Shown here one piece after another: positions 22,541 to 42,842 of a stretch of 64,000 nucleotides of DNA (position 1 is its first letter; the number at the start of each line of letters is the position of its first letter). Made by a program: the position numbers and the translations under genes. Under the pieces are notes generated by a model. It saw only the letters and a program-made list of their open reading frames with translations. It made no database searches and was not told the origin of the DNA. This DNA is from Brugia malayi (lineage: Eukaryota > Nematoda > Chromadorea > Rhabditida > Onchocercidae), in the NCBI RefSeq assembly GCF_000002995.4, contig NW_025062477.1, positions 5,552,649 through 5,616,648 of the forward strand. The letters run 5' to 3'.

Positions 22541-25500
22541 CTAATTAAATTCATCAAAAGACAATAAACCGGAAATTAAAGGATCAACGATTGATTCGGA
22601 TTGCTGCGGTTCATCGTTATCATCGTTATCAGTATCTTTTTCTTCTTCTTTACTATCCTCACGTATATATGCCATTGTACTACAGTTACCTTCACAAACA
22701 CTTTGTAGAAAATATCTTAAATCATTTGATGAAAAATCAATATTTAAATCGATCGGTTTAAATGTTGATATTGTCCATTTGATACGTTCCCAAATCGACT
22801 GAAAATTTGAAGTAAAAAAATAACATAAGAAATGGAAAAATCTTTATGCATCATTTATTTTTTTATTAAAAATTAATAATAATATTGCTTATCAATGAAA
22901 TTGCTAACATGCAACCTCTCCTAATCTATGTTATCAATTTTAGATAAAGATATTATGCAATAACATATTATCTACTCTCTCTGTCACTGCTAAATAAAAA
23001 TGAAAATATTGTACATTACCTGTCCAGAATTACTGACAATAGTACCATCCAAAGGTAATGGATTTCCCTTAAGGAAAGTTATCAAATATATTAAATTAAG
23101 TGCCGCTGATACTGATAAGCTAGCAGAACGTAATGTTTCATTTAGCTGTTCTAAACGATCCACACAGCATAATATCTAAAATTTTTTTTTTTTTTTAATT
23201 GGTATTTTTTATAAAAAATATAAATACAATTTCATAATTAAGGAAGAATAAAAAGAACCATAACAGTTTATTAAACTTGAGAAAAAAAAAAACTAAACTA
23301 AAAGAAACTAAACCTGTTGATATGTATAATTTAATAAAGTATTCAAATGATCCACTTCTGTTGGTCGCTCTCCTTTAAGTTTTGTTAAAATAGCCACTTG
23401 AACATTACGTAAAAGAGTGCAGAATCGTTCCAATTCTTTCTCTTCCTCCATCTTTCTTTTTTCATGCTGGAAAAAAAAGGAGAAAATGGAAGATAGCAAA
23501 GATTTATAAAAAGCCGAAAAATTGATTTATTGAAGAAATTATAGCTTTAAAAAGTAAAAGTAATAGTACATCGGATATAAAAATAACATTGTCATTGAAT
23601 TCATTTCATATTTCAAAGCAATTTTGATGGAACGAACAGAAGAAAATCATATAACTGATAAAATTTGATTAAATCAAAAATCATTTGAAATAACAGGTAT
23701 AATCTAATACTATATGATAAATATGAATTTGAAATTATTCAAACCTCAGCATATACATTTATTTCATGAAGAATCTGATCTAATGAAAGTGTACAGTTCA
23801 ATTTTACTTCCGGTTGTTTCGTTTGTATTCGTTTGATTAATTCATCCACAAATAAATAAATAAAATTTAGGCTTTCGGCTTGAATTCGATAACGCTCTAT
23901 AAAATGATAAGCAATGATAAGAAGTATTTCGTTGTATGGAAAATTTTTTGAACACATAAAGAAATGCTTTTAGAATAAGCGAAAAGATCAAAGAGAATAT
24001 AAGGAGAAATTCTAGAAGAGAAAAAATAAATAAATTATGACTAATAAGCTTTTCTCATTCAACAAAAAATAATACATAGTTAAAATGTACTTACTATACT
24101 TCTGAGATGTATAAATTGAAATAATCATTTCTGATAGATACGGTCGAAAACCAATTGCTGTACTATTTTCAGTTTCAAATTCTGCAAAATCATATAATTT
24201 TTGATATAAGAAATAATTCATAAAAGGGAAATTTTTTGGCTTTATTTGCTCATTTTCAATATATTAATAATTTTCCTGATAAGAAAATATTATTGTAATA
24301 GAGTACAGTAAAAGGTAACGTTTGAATACAGTAAGATGATTATTGAAAAACAAAAAAAATAAAAAATAAAAGCTATTAATATAATTAGCAGTCAAAGAAA
24401 AAATTTTATAATTGATATTGTGAGAGAGTTGTTCTATTATGAAATGCTAATTTACTATACCTCTTCCTATTATAAGATAGCAACAAAAATAAAAGAATTA
24501 ATGATTTAAACAAATCGCAAAAAAATTATGATTCAACTTTCTTTTCAATATTTCTAAATAAAATTGAATAACAGCTTGAAAAAATTTTTGTTATTATCAA
24601 TGATTTTTATTTTTTAACTTGATTTTATCAATAAAAATTGTTGAAATTAAAGGAAAAAGAAAGAAAATAATTGAAATATATACCTGGAAATACTTGTGTT
24701 AAGTCAAGCACAGGTAATGATGATTCGATGGTTACTTTATATTGTGAATTTCGCTGACTATTTACTGCATGACACATTAAATTTAACGGCATTTTTACTT
24801 CTTTACTGATCACATCACCTTGAGAGAAGGTAAAGAAAGTACAAAATTTGAATAAATGTATTCTGATCATAAATTATTTGAGATGACTAATTGATAAAGA
24901 GATAGAATAAACAGTGCTCATTTAGTTAATGGTATATATAATAATTATTAATTGGTTCCTTGTATAAGTATAATTAAGTGCAAAATTATTTGTGAAAAAG
25001 AAAAAGAAGTGTCGGAATGTAAAATTTGAAAATGGAGCAGCTAATTGATAATATTTAACTAATGGTTCAGTGCTTATTGTTTTTTTTTTTTTTTTTTCGT
25101 TTATCATTTATTAATTTTACTAAGAAATTTTCCCATTTTATTAATTAGAAAGAAAAATTGAAGCTGCTTGGATAAAATACAGTTGTACTACTTTTTAATT
25201 TTGATATAATATAAAAAGTGTTCCATATGCTTTCGATAAATTACCTGAAGTTATAATATTAGACATTTGATTTAATTCTTAAAGTTATAATTAAATGCTC
25301 AAATTATAATAATATAACGTTGGTAAAAAAAGTTGATAACAAACCAAACTGGGAGGAGAATGCAAAAAATTTACATTGCAAATCATATACAGGTTGGTAT
25401 AACACGTATATACCTGTTGATATTTTTTGTGAATTATCTATAATCAATTTGATATGATAAAAGAAAATACTACTGAAATTTTTTATCCTTTAAATCCTTA

Positions 25501-28500
25501 AAAGCAACAAAAAAAAAAGAATCAAAGCTATTCAGAATTGTGAATAAAATGGAATTTATGAAAAGGATAATTTTAATTCAAGAAATATGCTGCTATTAAT
25601 GAAGGGATAAATTATAAAATAGATTGAAATTGGAATATTTTAAGATTAAGTAGTTTTTTATAATTGAAATTGGATTTATCTACTACGTTAACTTGATGGA
25701 ACAATTCGAATGATCGAATTATGATTCATTAAATTCATTTATATAATTAAACGAACCAATATCAGGAAATGATACATATTTGTGTTCAATATGAAATGCT
25801 GTTGAGCATATCAGTTTAACGTCAACGAGGCGTACTTCACTTAATAATTCAATATTTAACGTTAAAGATGGAACTTCCTCTGATGATTTTTCCGCTCTCT
25901 AAAAGACAATAAAATATTTGAATTATTATAATGTACAATTATTTGAATGAAAAGTGAATTAATTCATAGATTTAACTTTAAATTTTGATTTTTTGCTTCC
26001 TCCATTTCTATTTTTAAATTCTTCCGTTAAAGTAGAATTTAAAAAAAAAAAGTTAAAAAAAGTTATCCTCCCTTTAAGTTATCATTTATGAAAAGACAAA
26101 GAAAACAGCCTGTTAATACTTTTCAAAAGTACTCCATAGTAACTAACCTAAAATGTGATATGACACCTACACCTCATTTTATAATCAAATCATTTATGAT
26201 TTCTATCTTAGAGCTGGAATGATTTAAAAAAATAAAAAATAAGAAAAAAGAAAAAGAAGACGATCGTACCGATTTGGAATCAAAGCCATCGTATGAGCAA
26301 TTCAATGTTAATGGATTTTTCCATATAATACCTATAAAAGAAAGATAAAAAGTTCCTCCTATTATTGAACTGTTTCTTTTTCTTTAACTCTAGAAAAAAC
26401 AATTTAGAAAGAGAAATGAATAAATTTCGAAACAATAATAAATCTTATTTACCAGTATGAAGTATAATATTGATAGTATCAAATATAAAAGACAAATTAC
26501 TCAAATATAAAAAATAAAAAGTAAAACTCATATATAAAAGACAAATTGAATGTGAAAAACATATCAATCGATAACTGGAAATATGAAAATATTTTTCTTA
26601 CTACTTATCAGATGAATTTAGTATCGATATGATAACATTTCTTATTTATAAGCAATATATTTTCCTTATGATAAAGAAGCAAATATAAATATAAGTAAAT
26701 ATAAATATATAACTAAATATAAATATATAAGTAAATATAAATAAATATTTGGAAAACATTAGTTAAAAAAAATCATTTAAAAAAAATGAAATACCTTCGG
26801 TTGATTCGAGCGGTTTTTTGCGTATTAATGCTTCAAGTTCAATAAATTCTTTGTAACGCTGTTGAAAATCAATAAAGCGTGTTTGTGGCGCTGGGAGACG
26901 AAATAACGATGGTTCGGTACCCAAATAACTAACGGATATTCGGGAATTTGATAAAATCACCAGCATCGAACGATATACTAAGCTTAAATAATACAACAAT
27001 AATAACAATATAAATTGTATAAATGAAAAATTTGAAAAAAAAATTAAAAAAGAAAAAGAAAGAATTTAAAAAGCTTTTTCAATTATCATTGCGATATTTC
27101 TGTATTATGATTTATAAAATTATAAACTAGATCAGAAAAAAAAAAAAACTATAAAAAAACTAAATATATATTTAAAAACTAATAGCAAAAATAAAAAAAA
27201 AAAATAAAATTACAAACCTACTAACCTAAATGTACATAATCGAATTTGAATTGCATTTTGTAGAAGTTGTGCCGCCCAAATTAAAATTGTATCTTTCAAA
27301 AAAAGTAACATATGTGTAGCTGTAGAAATGCATAATTTTATATATGCATCATCTGCTGAAAAAAAAAAAAATTCAACAAATAAGTTGATAATATTTCATT
27401 GAATGATTAATTAATAAATGTAATAATTAAAGAAATAATGATAAAAAGATATTAAGTTGTTGTGGTTAATCGAACTTAGAAATGTCAAAATTATATAATT
27501 ATTGAAAACTAATTAAACATATAATGATTAAATGATCGCTAAGAAGTGATAAATGCATAATTGGTAATTAAAAATTTGAAACTAACTGAAATCATAAACA
27601 AGAAGTGAAGTAGCAACACACTGTAAACGATATGTAAATCTTAAGGTGCCACCATGAGTTAAACAAAACAATGTTCTCTTGCATAGGATAATAATGGATG
27701 GTTGCACGAGTGATGTATTAATCACTTCTAAATCTAATGGATAATCGCCAAGATTAAATGTCCAATTGGCCTAAAATTAAATATGATTAAAATAAATAAT
27801 CAACGAGATATTATAATACTAAGAAGTAGTTGTAATTTATAAATTACAATATATTTAATAAAATTGAATTCTTAAATAAAATATCAGCAAAGTTATAAAT
27901 GTTAATAATTGCAATAATTAATTATAAATAATAATTATATATTTAATTTTATTGAATATATAATAATGATTATATATTTAATAAAACTACATTTTTAAAA
28001 AACAAAAATTGAGGTAGAACAAGAAACATACGGCAACTTTTTTTCCACTTTTTCCACTTGATGCGGTAGCAAGAACGGAATATTTGTATGAAATTAAAAT
28101 AGCAGAAGATGATGCTATAATGACTGAATCAGAATGAGGTGAATAACAGATTGGACCTGGTTGTAGAGCGGTTGTTAAATTAACCGAACGATGAAAAATT
28201 TGATGTTCCGCTTCAAAAACCATCATTGAACACGTCATATCTTGAACACATATTTGCGCTGTAGTCGCACCGCCAAATGTACCAATGCACATATTATATG
28301 CTATGGCAGTAATAGTATGTTCATAGGTGATATTTAATTGATAAATTTCTCCATCTGAAATTTTATGCAATATTCTAAAATATGAATTAACAATTGATTA
28401 GTTATGAATATTAGTGAATAAATTTGAAATACCTGAAATAAGATGATAAATTACTAGCTTTTGTGGCAATAATATGGCAATTAAATTTTGTTCTAAACCA

Positions 28501-29308
28501 GAAATGAAATTTGCAATAGCAATGTCCAGTATGGCAGCAGATAAATCTTCCTCTAACAAACAGCTCAACAACTGTTGTTTCGTATCGTTTGCTCGACCCG
28601 GATCAATGATCCATATTCGACCCGTTAAACTACCCACCACTAACTGATCTACAAAGTTAGTTCAAATAAAATACAGTATAAGAAATAATTCGAATGTAAT
28701 TTATGGAATAGTTTATTTAAAGATTAAAAATTTACTTTATGAGGTTTTCTGGTGTAAATTTTATCAAATTCAAGGAATAAACCATTTACTAAACAAACAA
28801 GATTTTCTGATGTAATTTCTGGAATATCAAGTTTAAAAATTAAATCATTTACTAAACATTTGAAAAAAAAAAGAGCACAAAAAGAAACATTAGTTAAATA
28901 TGCGATAGATTTTTTCCAAGCAAATAAGCTATACTAAAATCTTTTTTATTATAAACCAATGAATAATATTTTCAAGCTTACCCATTCCTAAAGACATAAG
29001 TAAGCTCTCATTTATAATTTTTATACACAATATGTTTTCTCCTCAAATTTTTATTAAATTTTAAAACAACAAAGAACTGACATCTGTATAAATCATTAGT
29101 ATAACTTACATGACTTTATTTTCACTCAACGAAATAAGCTAATTTTGTTCATTAATAAAAAATGAAATTTCATTTAGTATCTTTTCTTAATCAGAAAATT
29201 TCAAAGAATAAATCTCAAACCTCGTTTCTCGATTAATTCACCGACTGCACAAACATTAGCATCAACTAATTCAAGCGTAAGCCATTCATGAACATGAAAC
29301 ACCGACAT
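22541..29308 (-). CDS. bbs-9: BBS9/PTHB1, BBSome subunit, 14 exons
   Basis: Exons (minus, approximate): 29308-29221, 28648-28433, 28354-28032, 27770-27587, 27355-27226, 26982-26795, 26331-26270, 25898-25757, 24818-24684, 24181-24095, 23896-23745, 23466-23314, 23175-23020 and 22798-22541. They total about 757 residues (human 887). Landmarks: MSVFHVHEW start; LVVGSLTGRIWI; EQNLIAILLPQKLVIYHL; YEHTITAIAYNMCIGTFGG; GPICYSPHSDSVI; WTFNLG...FCLTHGGTLRF; VSYLGTEPSLF; MPLNLMCHA; RYRIQAESLNFIYLF; HLNTLLNYTYQQ. These follow the N-terminal beta-propeller, GAE, platform and helical parts of PTHB1. BBS9 is a core of the BBSome, which moves membrane proteins in and out of cilia; in nematodes this means sensory neurons. 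The tail is acidic (SKEEEKDTDNDDNDE). A matching X-box lies upstream. Confidence 0.95.
28690..28859. repeat. Three-copy degenerate tandem repeat in bbs-9 intron 1
   Basis: Three diverged units of about 55-59 bp (about 28690-28743, 28744-28800, 28801-28859) share TTTTCTG, GTAATTT/GTAAATTTT, GGAATA and ATTTACTAAACA. The units contain acceptor-like CCAG on the minus strand, but direct joining of exons 1 and 2 keeps frame and fits the family, so they are treated as intronic. Confidence 0.65.
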
Positions 29309-31036
29309 ACCAACTATTATTATTACTACTGGGATTACTTCTGATGCAATCAAAAACTGATATATCTGAGTGTAGAATTTATTTCATTTAACTTTCAATT
29401 ACCATAGCAACAAACAATCAACCATTATCCATTTGCGGAAGCAGAAATAAATCACAGAGAAATGTTTGTATCACTTCTTATCACATAATATATCATTTCG
29501 TAACCGAAAGGATTAAAATCTGTTTAAAATATATTACATCAAATTTTTACTTTTTTCACTAAGTAATAATCTGTGTGCATCATGAAGATTTGAAAAATTA
29601 GGAATTAGATGTCTTTAAAATTTCGCAAATTTTGGTGGAATTTTTGTAGGATCTTATACAGTACAACATTTCATAAGTTTCAATTGCACATATTCAGAAT
29701 TGGAAGCATTTTTCAAGTCGTAAACCAAACATATTATTGATCAAACATCTTTTAAACTGCACCATCCCGAGGCCACGAATTGTTGCATAGGAGTAAGGCT
29801 ATGAATAGGCAAATGTTATGGAAATAATGCAATGTCTAAAGATATACGAATAAATTGATAGCACAGATTATTTCCCAAATGTTAAAGGTTATGAAGTACA
29901 AGAAATACAAAACCATTTGAATCTAAAAAACAATCGATTAATCTGTCAATAAATAATTAAAACACCTCTCTAAACCAAATCTAAACCACATGTACAGTAA
30001 ACAATAAGTTACTTTATGGAAACATAAATCTGATCTTTCGCCCTTATGCTTTTAGATAATGTCATCAATTCAGAAAATGGTCTAACATCAATTTGAAACC
30101 TCGTTATCCAGTGATATCATTTTACAGTTCCCTAAAAGCGCAATGAGAATTTCACTCACTGATAACAAATCCGCAAAATGCAGAAAAAGAAAGATCATTA
30201 AAATTACTTAAACATACTATAGCAATAACAGAAGACAATATATCAAAAAAAAGATCAAAAAATAACTTATATAAAAAAGACCTTTATAATGACATTATAT
30301 ATTATATTTATTTATCTTTTTTTGAAAATGAAAGATTTCATAGAAGAAAACAAAAAGTACAGGAACGAAACTGAAGAAGGCATCTAAGCAGTAGAAATAG
30401 TTGAAATTTGAAATCAAATTGCACGCTGCAAATGCAGAAGATAATTCAATCAATATTTCGTAAAATGAATAAAAAATGAAATATTCTTTGTATCTTTATC
30501 CCAATACCGGCAATAAATGTAATACCACCATACTCCACCGATATGTCATATATATATATATACACCGAAAAGATAACAATGAAGAGTTAAAAAAGAGAAA
30601 AAATAAGTTATAAAACCAAGAAAAAAGACTGAAATGACCAATTAAGAAAATCTTCACAAGGAAGTGAGATTATTAATGTGTCAATTGATATTCCTCAATC
30701 TACAAAACTTGTTCCGGAAAGTCACACAACACAACCGTTTACTTTCCACAACCATGGCAAAAATTGATAGATTTGAATAATACGAATTATAATAATTATT
30801 AAAATAATGATAACAAATTTAAAATCATTAGAGAAATCAAAAAATAAAATTCATTAGGAACTCGTTCCTTTCACTTCTTTCAGAGAGAATTTTCTGACTA
30901 ACAATTATCCGATAATCACAGAGAACAGAATGCAAGAAGTGATAATACCATTGAGAATTAATAAGTTACATTGAAGCGCATTTCGCAACACTGCAACACT
31001 ATCAACGCAAATCTTCTATCTAAATTTCTCACCAGA
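29309..31036. other. Intergenic, bbs-9 promoter and SMIM15-like 3' flank
   Basis: About 1.7 kb, AT-rich. The 100 bp next to bbs-9 hold the X-box. A short (AT)n run is near 30547-30562. I see no further coding sequence. Confidence 0.5.
29398..29411. promoter_or_regulatory. X-box (RFX/DAF-19 site) upstream of bbs-9
   Basis: ATTACCATAGCAAC matches the nematode X-box consensus RYYNYYATRRNRAC at every position. It lies about 90 nt upstream of the bbs-9 ATG (29308), the distance usual for ciliary genes in C. elegans. RFX factors binding such sites switch on ciliary genes in ciliated sensory neurons. The site is seen directly; its use here is inferred. Confidence 0.8.
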
Positions 31037-31683
31037 TTAACTCTTCTTTTTAGACTTTTCTTCCCGTTTGCGCCTCTTTTCTTCTTCGCGTTTTTGTTTC
31101 AATTTTATTGAATTTGTTAACTTATATGTGACCAGTGCTAAAATTGTAAAGTTAACCTTCATTTATATTAAAATAAAATTTATGAAGAACCTCTTTCGAC
31201 AATATTTTCAATGTAACATAATGAGTTATGAAATGAAAACCGATAAAAACTTAAACTATAATAGTGACAGCTCTCCAAGAGTTGATTACTTTTATTTTCA
31301 CCATCTACTAAGCACATAAAATATTAACCCAAAAACAATAACTTTAACAATTTTAAAACATATTCAAATCTATGGATTGTTTTCGTTTCTAGTGAAACTT
31401 AAATCTAATTATACATCAGATTCAAATCAAACTAACTTAAACTTGTCATACGTTTTAGTTAAACCACCCATTAAAAAAAAAGGAAAAAAGAAACTGTAAT
31501 GTCAGATTTAGCTCAATAACATGCAACAGGAAAAGTCCTTTAGACAAAATGAAATAAATAAATTTTATTTTAAATTCTGTAAAAAAACTGACCCACAATA
31601 GCGGCAACGATCACCGCTGGTATAATAAAAACAGAATTATCAAAGCTATGTTGAAGAGTGCTTCTACCACTCAATTCAACCAT
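31037..31683 (-). CDS. SMIM15-like small single-pass membrane protein, 2 exons
   Basis: Two short exons on the minus strand, 31683-31593 and 31137-31037, join with a good donor (G|GTCAGT) and acceptor (CAATTTTAG) in matching phase to give 63 residues. The product has a short polar N-terminus (MVELSGRSTLQHSFDNS). A single membrane segment covers about residues 18-35 (VFIIPAVIVAAIVALVTY). A highly basic coiled tail follows (KLTNSIKLKQKREEEKRRKR), ending KSKKKS. This is the layout of SMIM15: a hydrophobic helix, then W/YKL....I and a Lys/Arg/Glu-rich tail. SMIM15 function is poorly known. The gene is divergent from HADHA. Neither exon is long enough to stand out as an ORF, so confidence rests on the splice fit and composition. 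Confidence 0.65.
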
Positions 31684-33013
31684 TAGATTTCGAATAGGGC
31701 TAAATGAATATCAATACTAAAAAAATACCAATTATAAATTTGGAGTTAATAAAATACGAGCAAAATGTTACATAATGTTAGTTTAGATATCAAAATTCCA
31801 TCCCAATTATGTCATTTCTTCATTAAAGTATTCAAGTAGCACCTCTGATAATACCTGTAACACCTAGGACACCTGCAACCGATTTCTAACAAACACCGCC
31901 CAATCTCTCACAAATTCTCTCCCAATGGCAAATTTGGATGCCAACACATTTCGCTGAAACAGGTCATCATCAAACCGACGGATCTGGACGCGCTACGAAA
32001 AAATATCCCATCCGGATAAGGCGGAGTTATCGTTGACATCTTTGCGCATTTCCTTTGTTAGTGGGTGGATAAGTGGATGAGTGGATGGGTTGGTGAGTTT
32101 AATACGGTTGTTTGTGTATTTTTGGTTCTTTCGTTCTATTTATTTGGTTCATATTTGCAGTATTGCAATGACCGCCCAATTTCAGTTCCGTAATTTATTT
32201 ATCTTTTGCACTAACTGATAATTATAATATTTTTAATAGTTGATAGAGGTCATGTCCAGGATTTGAGTGCTATTTTTTTATTTTGTTGTTGAAGTCGAAT
32301 TTTTAAGTACTGAGATTATGCTTAGAGATTGAACACAAGATCATATTGAGATTAGATTTGAAGTTGGCATGAAATATATGCAATATTAATTCATAAGGCT
32401 ATTGATAATATGCTCACGGTATAAGCAGCTTTTAGAGATGGCGATGCTAGAGGTCAAGAAAAGCAATAGTAGAGGTGAGGAAAAGCAATATAGAGGTCAA
32501 GACGACTAAATGACAATACTTCCAGATTTCTTGCATTCTCGCTATTGATTTTAGGTGTGAATGCACTATTTTTGGCATTTTAAATGTTTGTCTTTTAAAG
32601 TATATCTTTCTAGCAAAATAAAATCTTGCTATTAGATTCTGAATATGAAATGGATATGCTTAAAATTTGAATCGATATGTAAACTAATGTATAACAAACG
32701 GTGAGTATTGTAGTGATATGCAGTGATAACGAATGTGATTGTGTTAATCAATAGTGCCTGTGAATTTTATTGAAATAATAACAATAACCGTATTTTAAAT
32801 CTTATGGTAAAGAGACTCATATTTCATAAATTCATTTACAAGATGTTTGTTTTTTATGTTATCAGTTTATTCGAATTATTAATTTAATAACTTAAACTAG
32901 AAATTTTATGGAAATTAATTCAGTGAAATTTATTTGTTAATGTATTTTAATGAATTTTCTTTTTACTGGAAATATAAAATTCATTGGAATCTTTTTTTTT
33001 TTGTAATTTATAG
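31684..33013. other. Divergent intergenic region, SMIM15-like to HADHA
   Basis: About 1.3 kb between divergent starts. About 31860-32060 is noticeably richer in G and C and is the likely shared promoter. Three imperfect about 20-bp units (AGAGGTCAAGAAAAGCAATA type) lie at about 32450-32505. A T-run acceptor (TTGTAATTTATAG) ends at 33013 directly before the HADHA ATG. Short open frames in the GC-rich part have no support as genes. Confidence 0.5.
32450..32505. repeat. Three short imperfect tandem units
   Basis: AGAGGTCAAGAAAAGCAATA and AGAGGTGAGGAAAAGCAATA are followed by a partial third unit (AGAGGTCAAGACG). It lies upstream of HADHA and no function is evident. Confidence 0.7.
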
Positions 33014-40111
<7,098 letters not shown>

Positions 40112-41692
40112 GTACATTTTTCCTGGATATTCCATACCCCTTTCTGTGATTTGTTTATTATGTGATATGATCATTTATACTAGGTACCCTCTAGTAATTT
40201 AAAAAAAGTGTAACAGCACGACTTAAAGTGCCTAAAATAATGTTTAAAAGTATAATGCATTTAATAAAAATTTCATCTATTCACGTTAATTTACATAAAG
40301 AAAAAAGAATTAAGTACGACTTAAAAAATGCTGAATTTTTCACGGACAAAGACCTTGCGATGGGTTTTTTTGGCCGAGCCGCATTATGCAACTATCACAT
40401 CAAAAAATCCCCATAGTGCATCGAACAGCTGGTTAAACATCACTCTCTTCTTGCAAGGAACTTTTCCCGAGGTACGGGTAACTTCAGGTAGGGGAAGGTC
40501 TGGTTATTGCATGGTGTCTCGGGTATTCGGGCCGCATTACAAATGTGGTGTGGAGCAGGTGTAAAGAGTGATTTGAGGTGCTTCTCGAGAGTTTCCAGCA
40601 ATTATCGGAAGCAGGTCGAACATATGGATAGGTTAGTTGCTGCTTTGGAGTTTGCCATCTTGGAATGTTGGCACGATGCTTTTTTAGTACATATTCGCTT
40701 CTTAAGTCATAAATTTTTCTCTTTTCGATATCAAGGCTTTTTTAAGGTGATATTATTGTGCGATGTTTTTTTAATGATATTTGGGTATAATGGCTATATT
40801 TACTTATTTACGATATTGGCAAGTGTTTCATGCTGTACTGGGAGTTATAAGAATCATATTATTTTCCCTATCAATGCACTGAGTTGCATATGATTTGAGT
40901 TTTTTATTTAAAACTTTGTTAGTCCAACTTATCTTTGAAGACTAAACATTTAAATTGAGTAGCTGAAATTTAAGACTGCATCCATTAATTTGAACATTTC
41001 ATTTTCTAGGCTTTTGTTGGGTTTATGACAGCATAGATGCACATCATATATGCCATTATATACAAACAAATCTTATCAGTTCAAAGCCTATCAACATAGG
41101 AATAATTTTCTCATTATTTTAGGCAGTTGGTCTGTGATATATCATATGACGTAATTTAGCCGTTATAAATTTTTGATTCTTTCAATTTAAATACAGGTCT
41201 CTTAATTTGTATTTCTCGGCATTTAGCTATTTCGCTGCTGAATTTGTTTATCATTTCAAGTATTGTTTTCCTTCAAAGCAAGTAATAAGCGTAGGAATTG
41301 TAAATATTTTAGTTTTATTTTTTCACTGAAAATAAGATTTCGTTTATTGATGGGATAGAGCGATAATAAATTCTCGAGAAACTCCCCCTATATAATGTAA
41401 TTACCACTTATATATATATATATATTAGGAGTGTTTTATAGGTTGTTCTTTAGCCTTAGAATTTTTTTACTTGTAGATTTTAGGTTAACGATTACAAGTT
41501 GAATATTTAAAAATTAGGAAATCCCCTGATCTCTTTGTTTGTCTACGACACCTAAATCATACAGCTTTACTTTTGAGGCTTTTTCGATTGATGTTTTCGA
41601 TAATTCACAACCAGAATATCTAAAATTGACTCATTCAAAAGATGAAAACCTTCATTATTGCAGATTTTCGGTGGAAGTGGTTAGGGTTCTTA
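40112..41692. other. Intergenic, HADHA 3' end to HAPSTR1-like gene
   Basis: About 1.6 kb. AATAAA for HADHA is at 40263. About 40460-40640 is a GC-richer island, probably the promoter region of the next gene. An open frame without an early ATG crosses 40507-40893 but has no homologue I recognise. A TA microsatellite is at about 41409-41424. A CAG acceptor (ATTATTGCAG) ends at 41663, 29 nt before the next ATG. Confidence 0.5.
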
Positions 41693-42842
41693 ATGAATGA
41701 AGGTGGTGGTAAACGTTCGGATGATGAAGGTGATGATTTATTATGGAACGATTTTGAGAGTTGTGCCCAGTCGGTCACACTCCTGTATCGAAATCCATCG
41801 TGGAAGGCTATGCAAACAGCTGCTGCATCCACTACCCAACTTTATAAAAGTGGTATCGAACATAAGAAAAAAGCATATGATCGAGGTACTTTACCACTTT
41901 CCCTGAAAATCAGTTATGAGACTTTTAGTATATTGCAGTTGTAACATAGCTGCATGCCAAACATATGATAGTTTACTAGAAAGAAGTAGTTTTCCATTGT
42001 TTAATGCATCTTTTTGGTTGAACTCATTTTTGTCGTAGTATTTTTATTTTGAAATTTCTTGGAACAGATTTTTAGCACAAGGAAAAAAAATCGATTTCCT
42101 AGACAGAGTAATAAAGTTGATGTCGTTGGGCTCTATACTAACCGTCTTTAAATAGAAACTTGCAACTATTATATACGAAGCATCATGTTGACATTTATTC
42201 CTAGTATTACATACCTTATGGTATGAGACAAGTTAGCAGAATTATATTTCAAATGGATGTTCTGGGGGATTTATTTTCAGGTTTTATAGCGGGTAGACAA
42301 ACTCTAGCACGTGAAATTTATGCTTTGCGTCGTTATAATGGAGTTTCTCTTGATGATATCTGGAAATTATTATCAAAAATTGTTTGTGCTGCGGAATACG
42401 GGTATTCTTCGCGGAGTCCAACTCCGGAACAAACTGACAGTCCAGCAGTTTCATTCTTTCAACAGGTTGGTAATTTTTCTTATCCTTGTTGTTTAATGGG
42501 CAGTTGCAGCCATCAAAATGCTCTTTTTTATTCTCTTTTTATAGAAAAAGAACTACAAAAGGTATTCTGATATATGGCTTATTTGTACCTATTTTTTACG
42601 GGATAGGTTATGGCGTATTTTGCTATCTGAAACAAATCGGCTTGTTACAGATTGCACTCTTATGTTAATAAGAAGGAGGAAATTGAGCTGATTAATTTCA
42701 GGCGTTGTGTATCCCTGCTAATGTCGCCTGCCCACAACGTGATACCGAATTGAACAGTTTTTTATCACGTCAGGTTCATCGGCGGCGTAAACGACGTCAT
42801 TCGCCAACGGAGTTTCCTTACAAAAAGATCTTCCGCTCATAA
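41693..42842 (+). CDS. HAPSTR1: HAPSTR1 (C16orf72) homologue, 3 exons
   Basis: Exons 41693-41885, 42281-42465 and 42702-42842 join in frame (172 residues). The N-terminal half shows the family signature: LLWNDFESCAQSVTLLYR, then AASTTQLYK, then YDRGFIAGRQTLAREIYAL, which matches the 'LW..FQ.SA..V..LY', 'AATA..NLYK' and 'FD.G...G....+.+' pattern of C16orf72. The C-terminus carries DTELNSFLSRQV and a basic, nuclear-signal-like RRRKRRHSP. HAPSTR1 is a stress-response regulator that works with the ubiquitin ligase HUWE1 in the nucleus; that role is known from other animals and yeast. The acceptor 29 nt before the ATG suggests trans-splicing. The frame is open back to that acceptor, so a longer N-terminus is possible if an upstream exon exists. 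Confidence 0.85.

Noticed and set aside
31880..32040. Short open frames (about 30-43 codons) on both strands in the GC-rich patch
   Set aside because: They overlap each other, have no homology and sit between divergent starts. A promoter is the simpler reading.
40507..40893. A 128-codon open frame upstream of the HAPSTR1-like gene
   Set aside because: No ATG at its start, no homology, and the only ATG with a donor nearby leaves a phase that does not fit the next acceptor. It is probably promoter or 5' UTR sequence.
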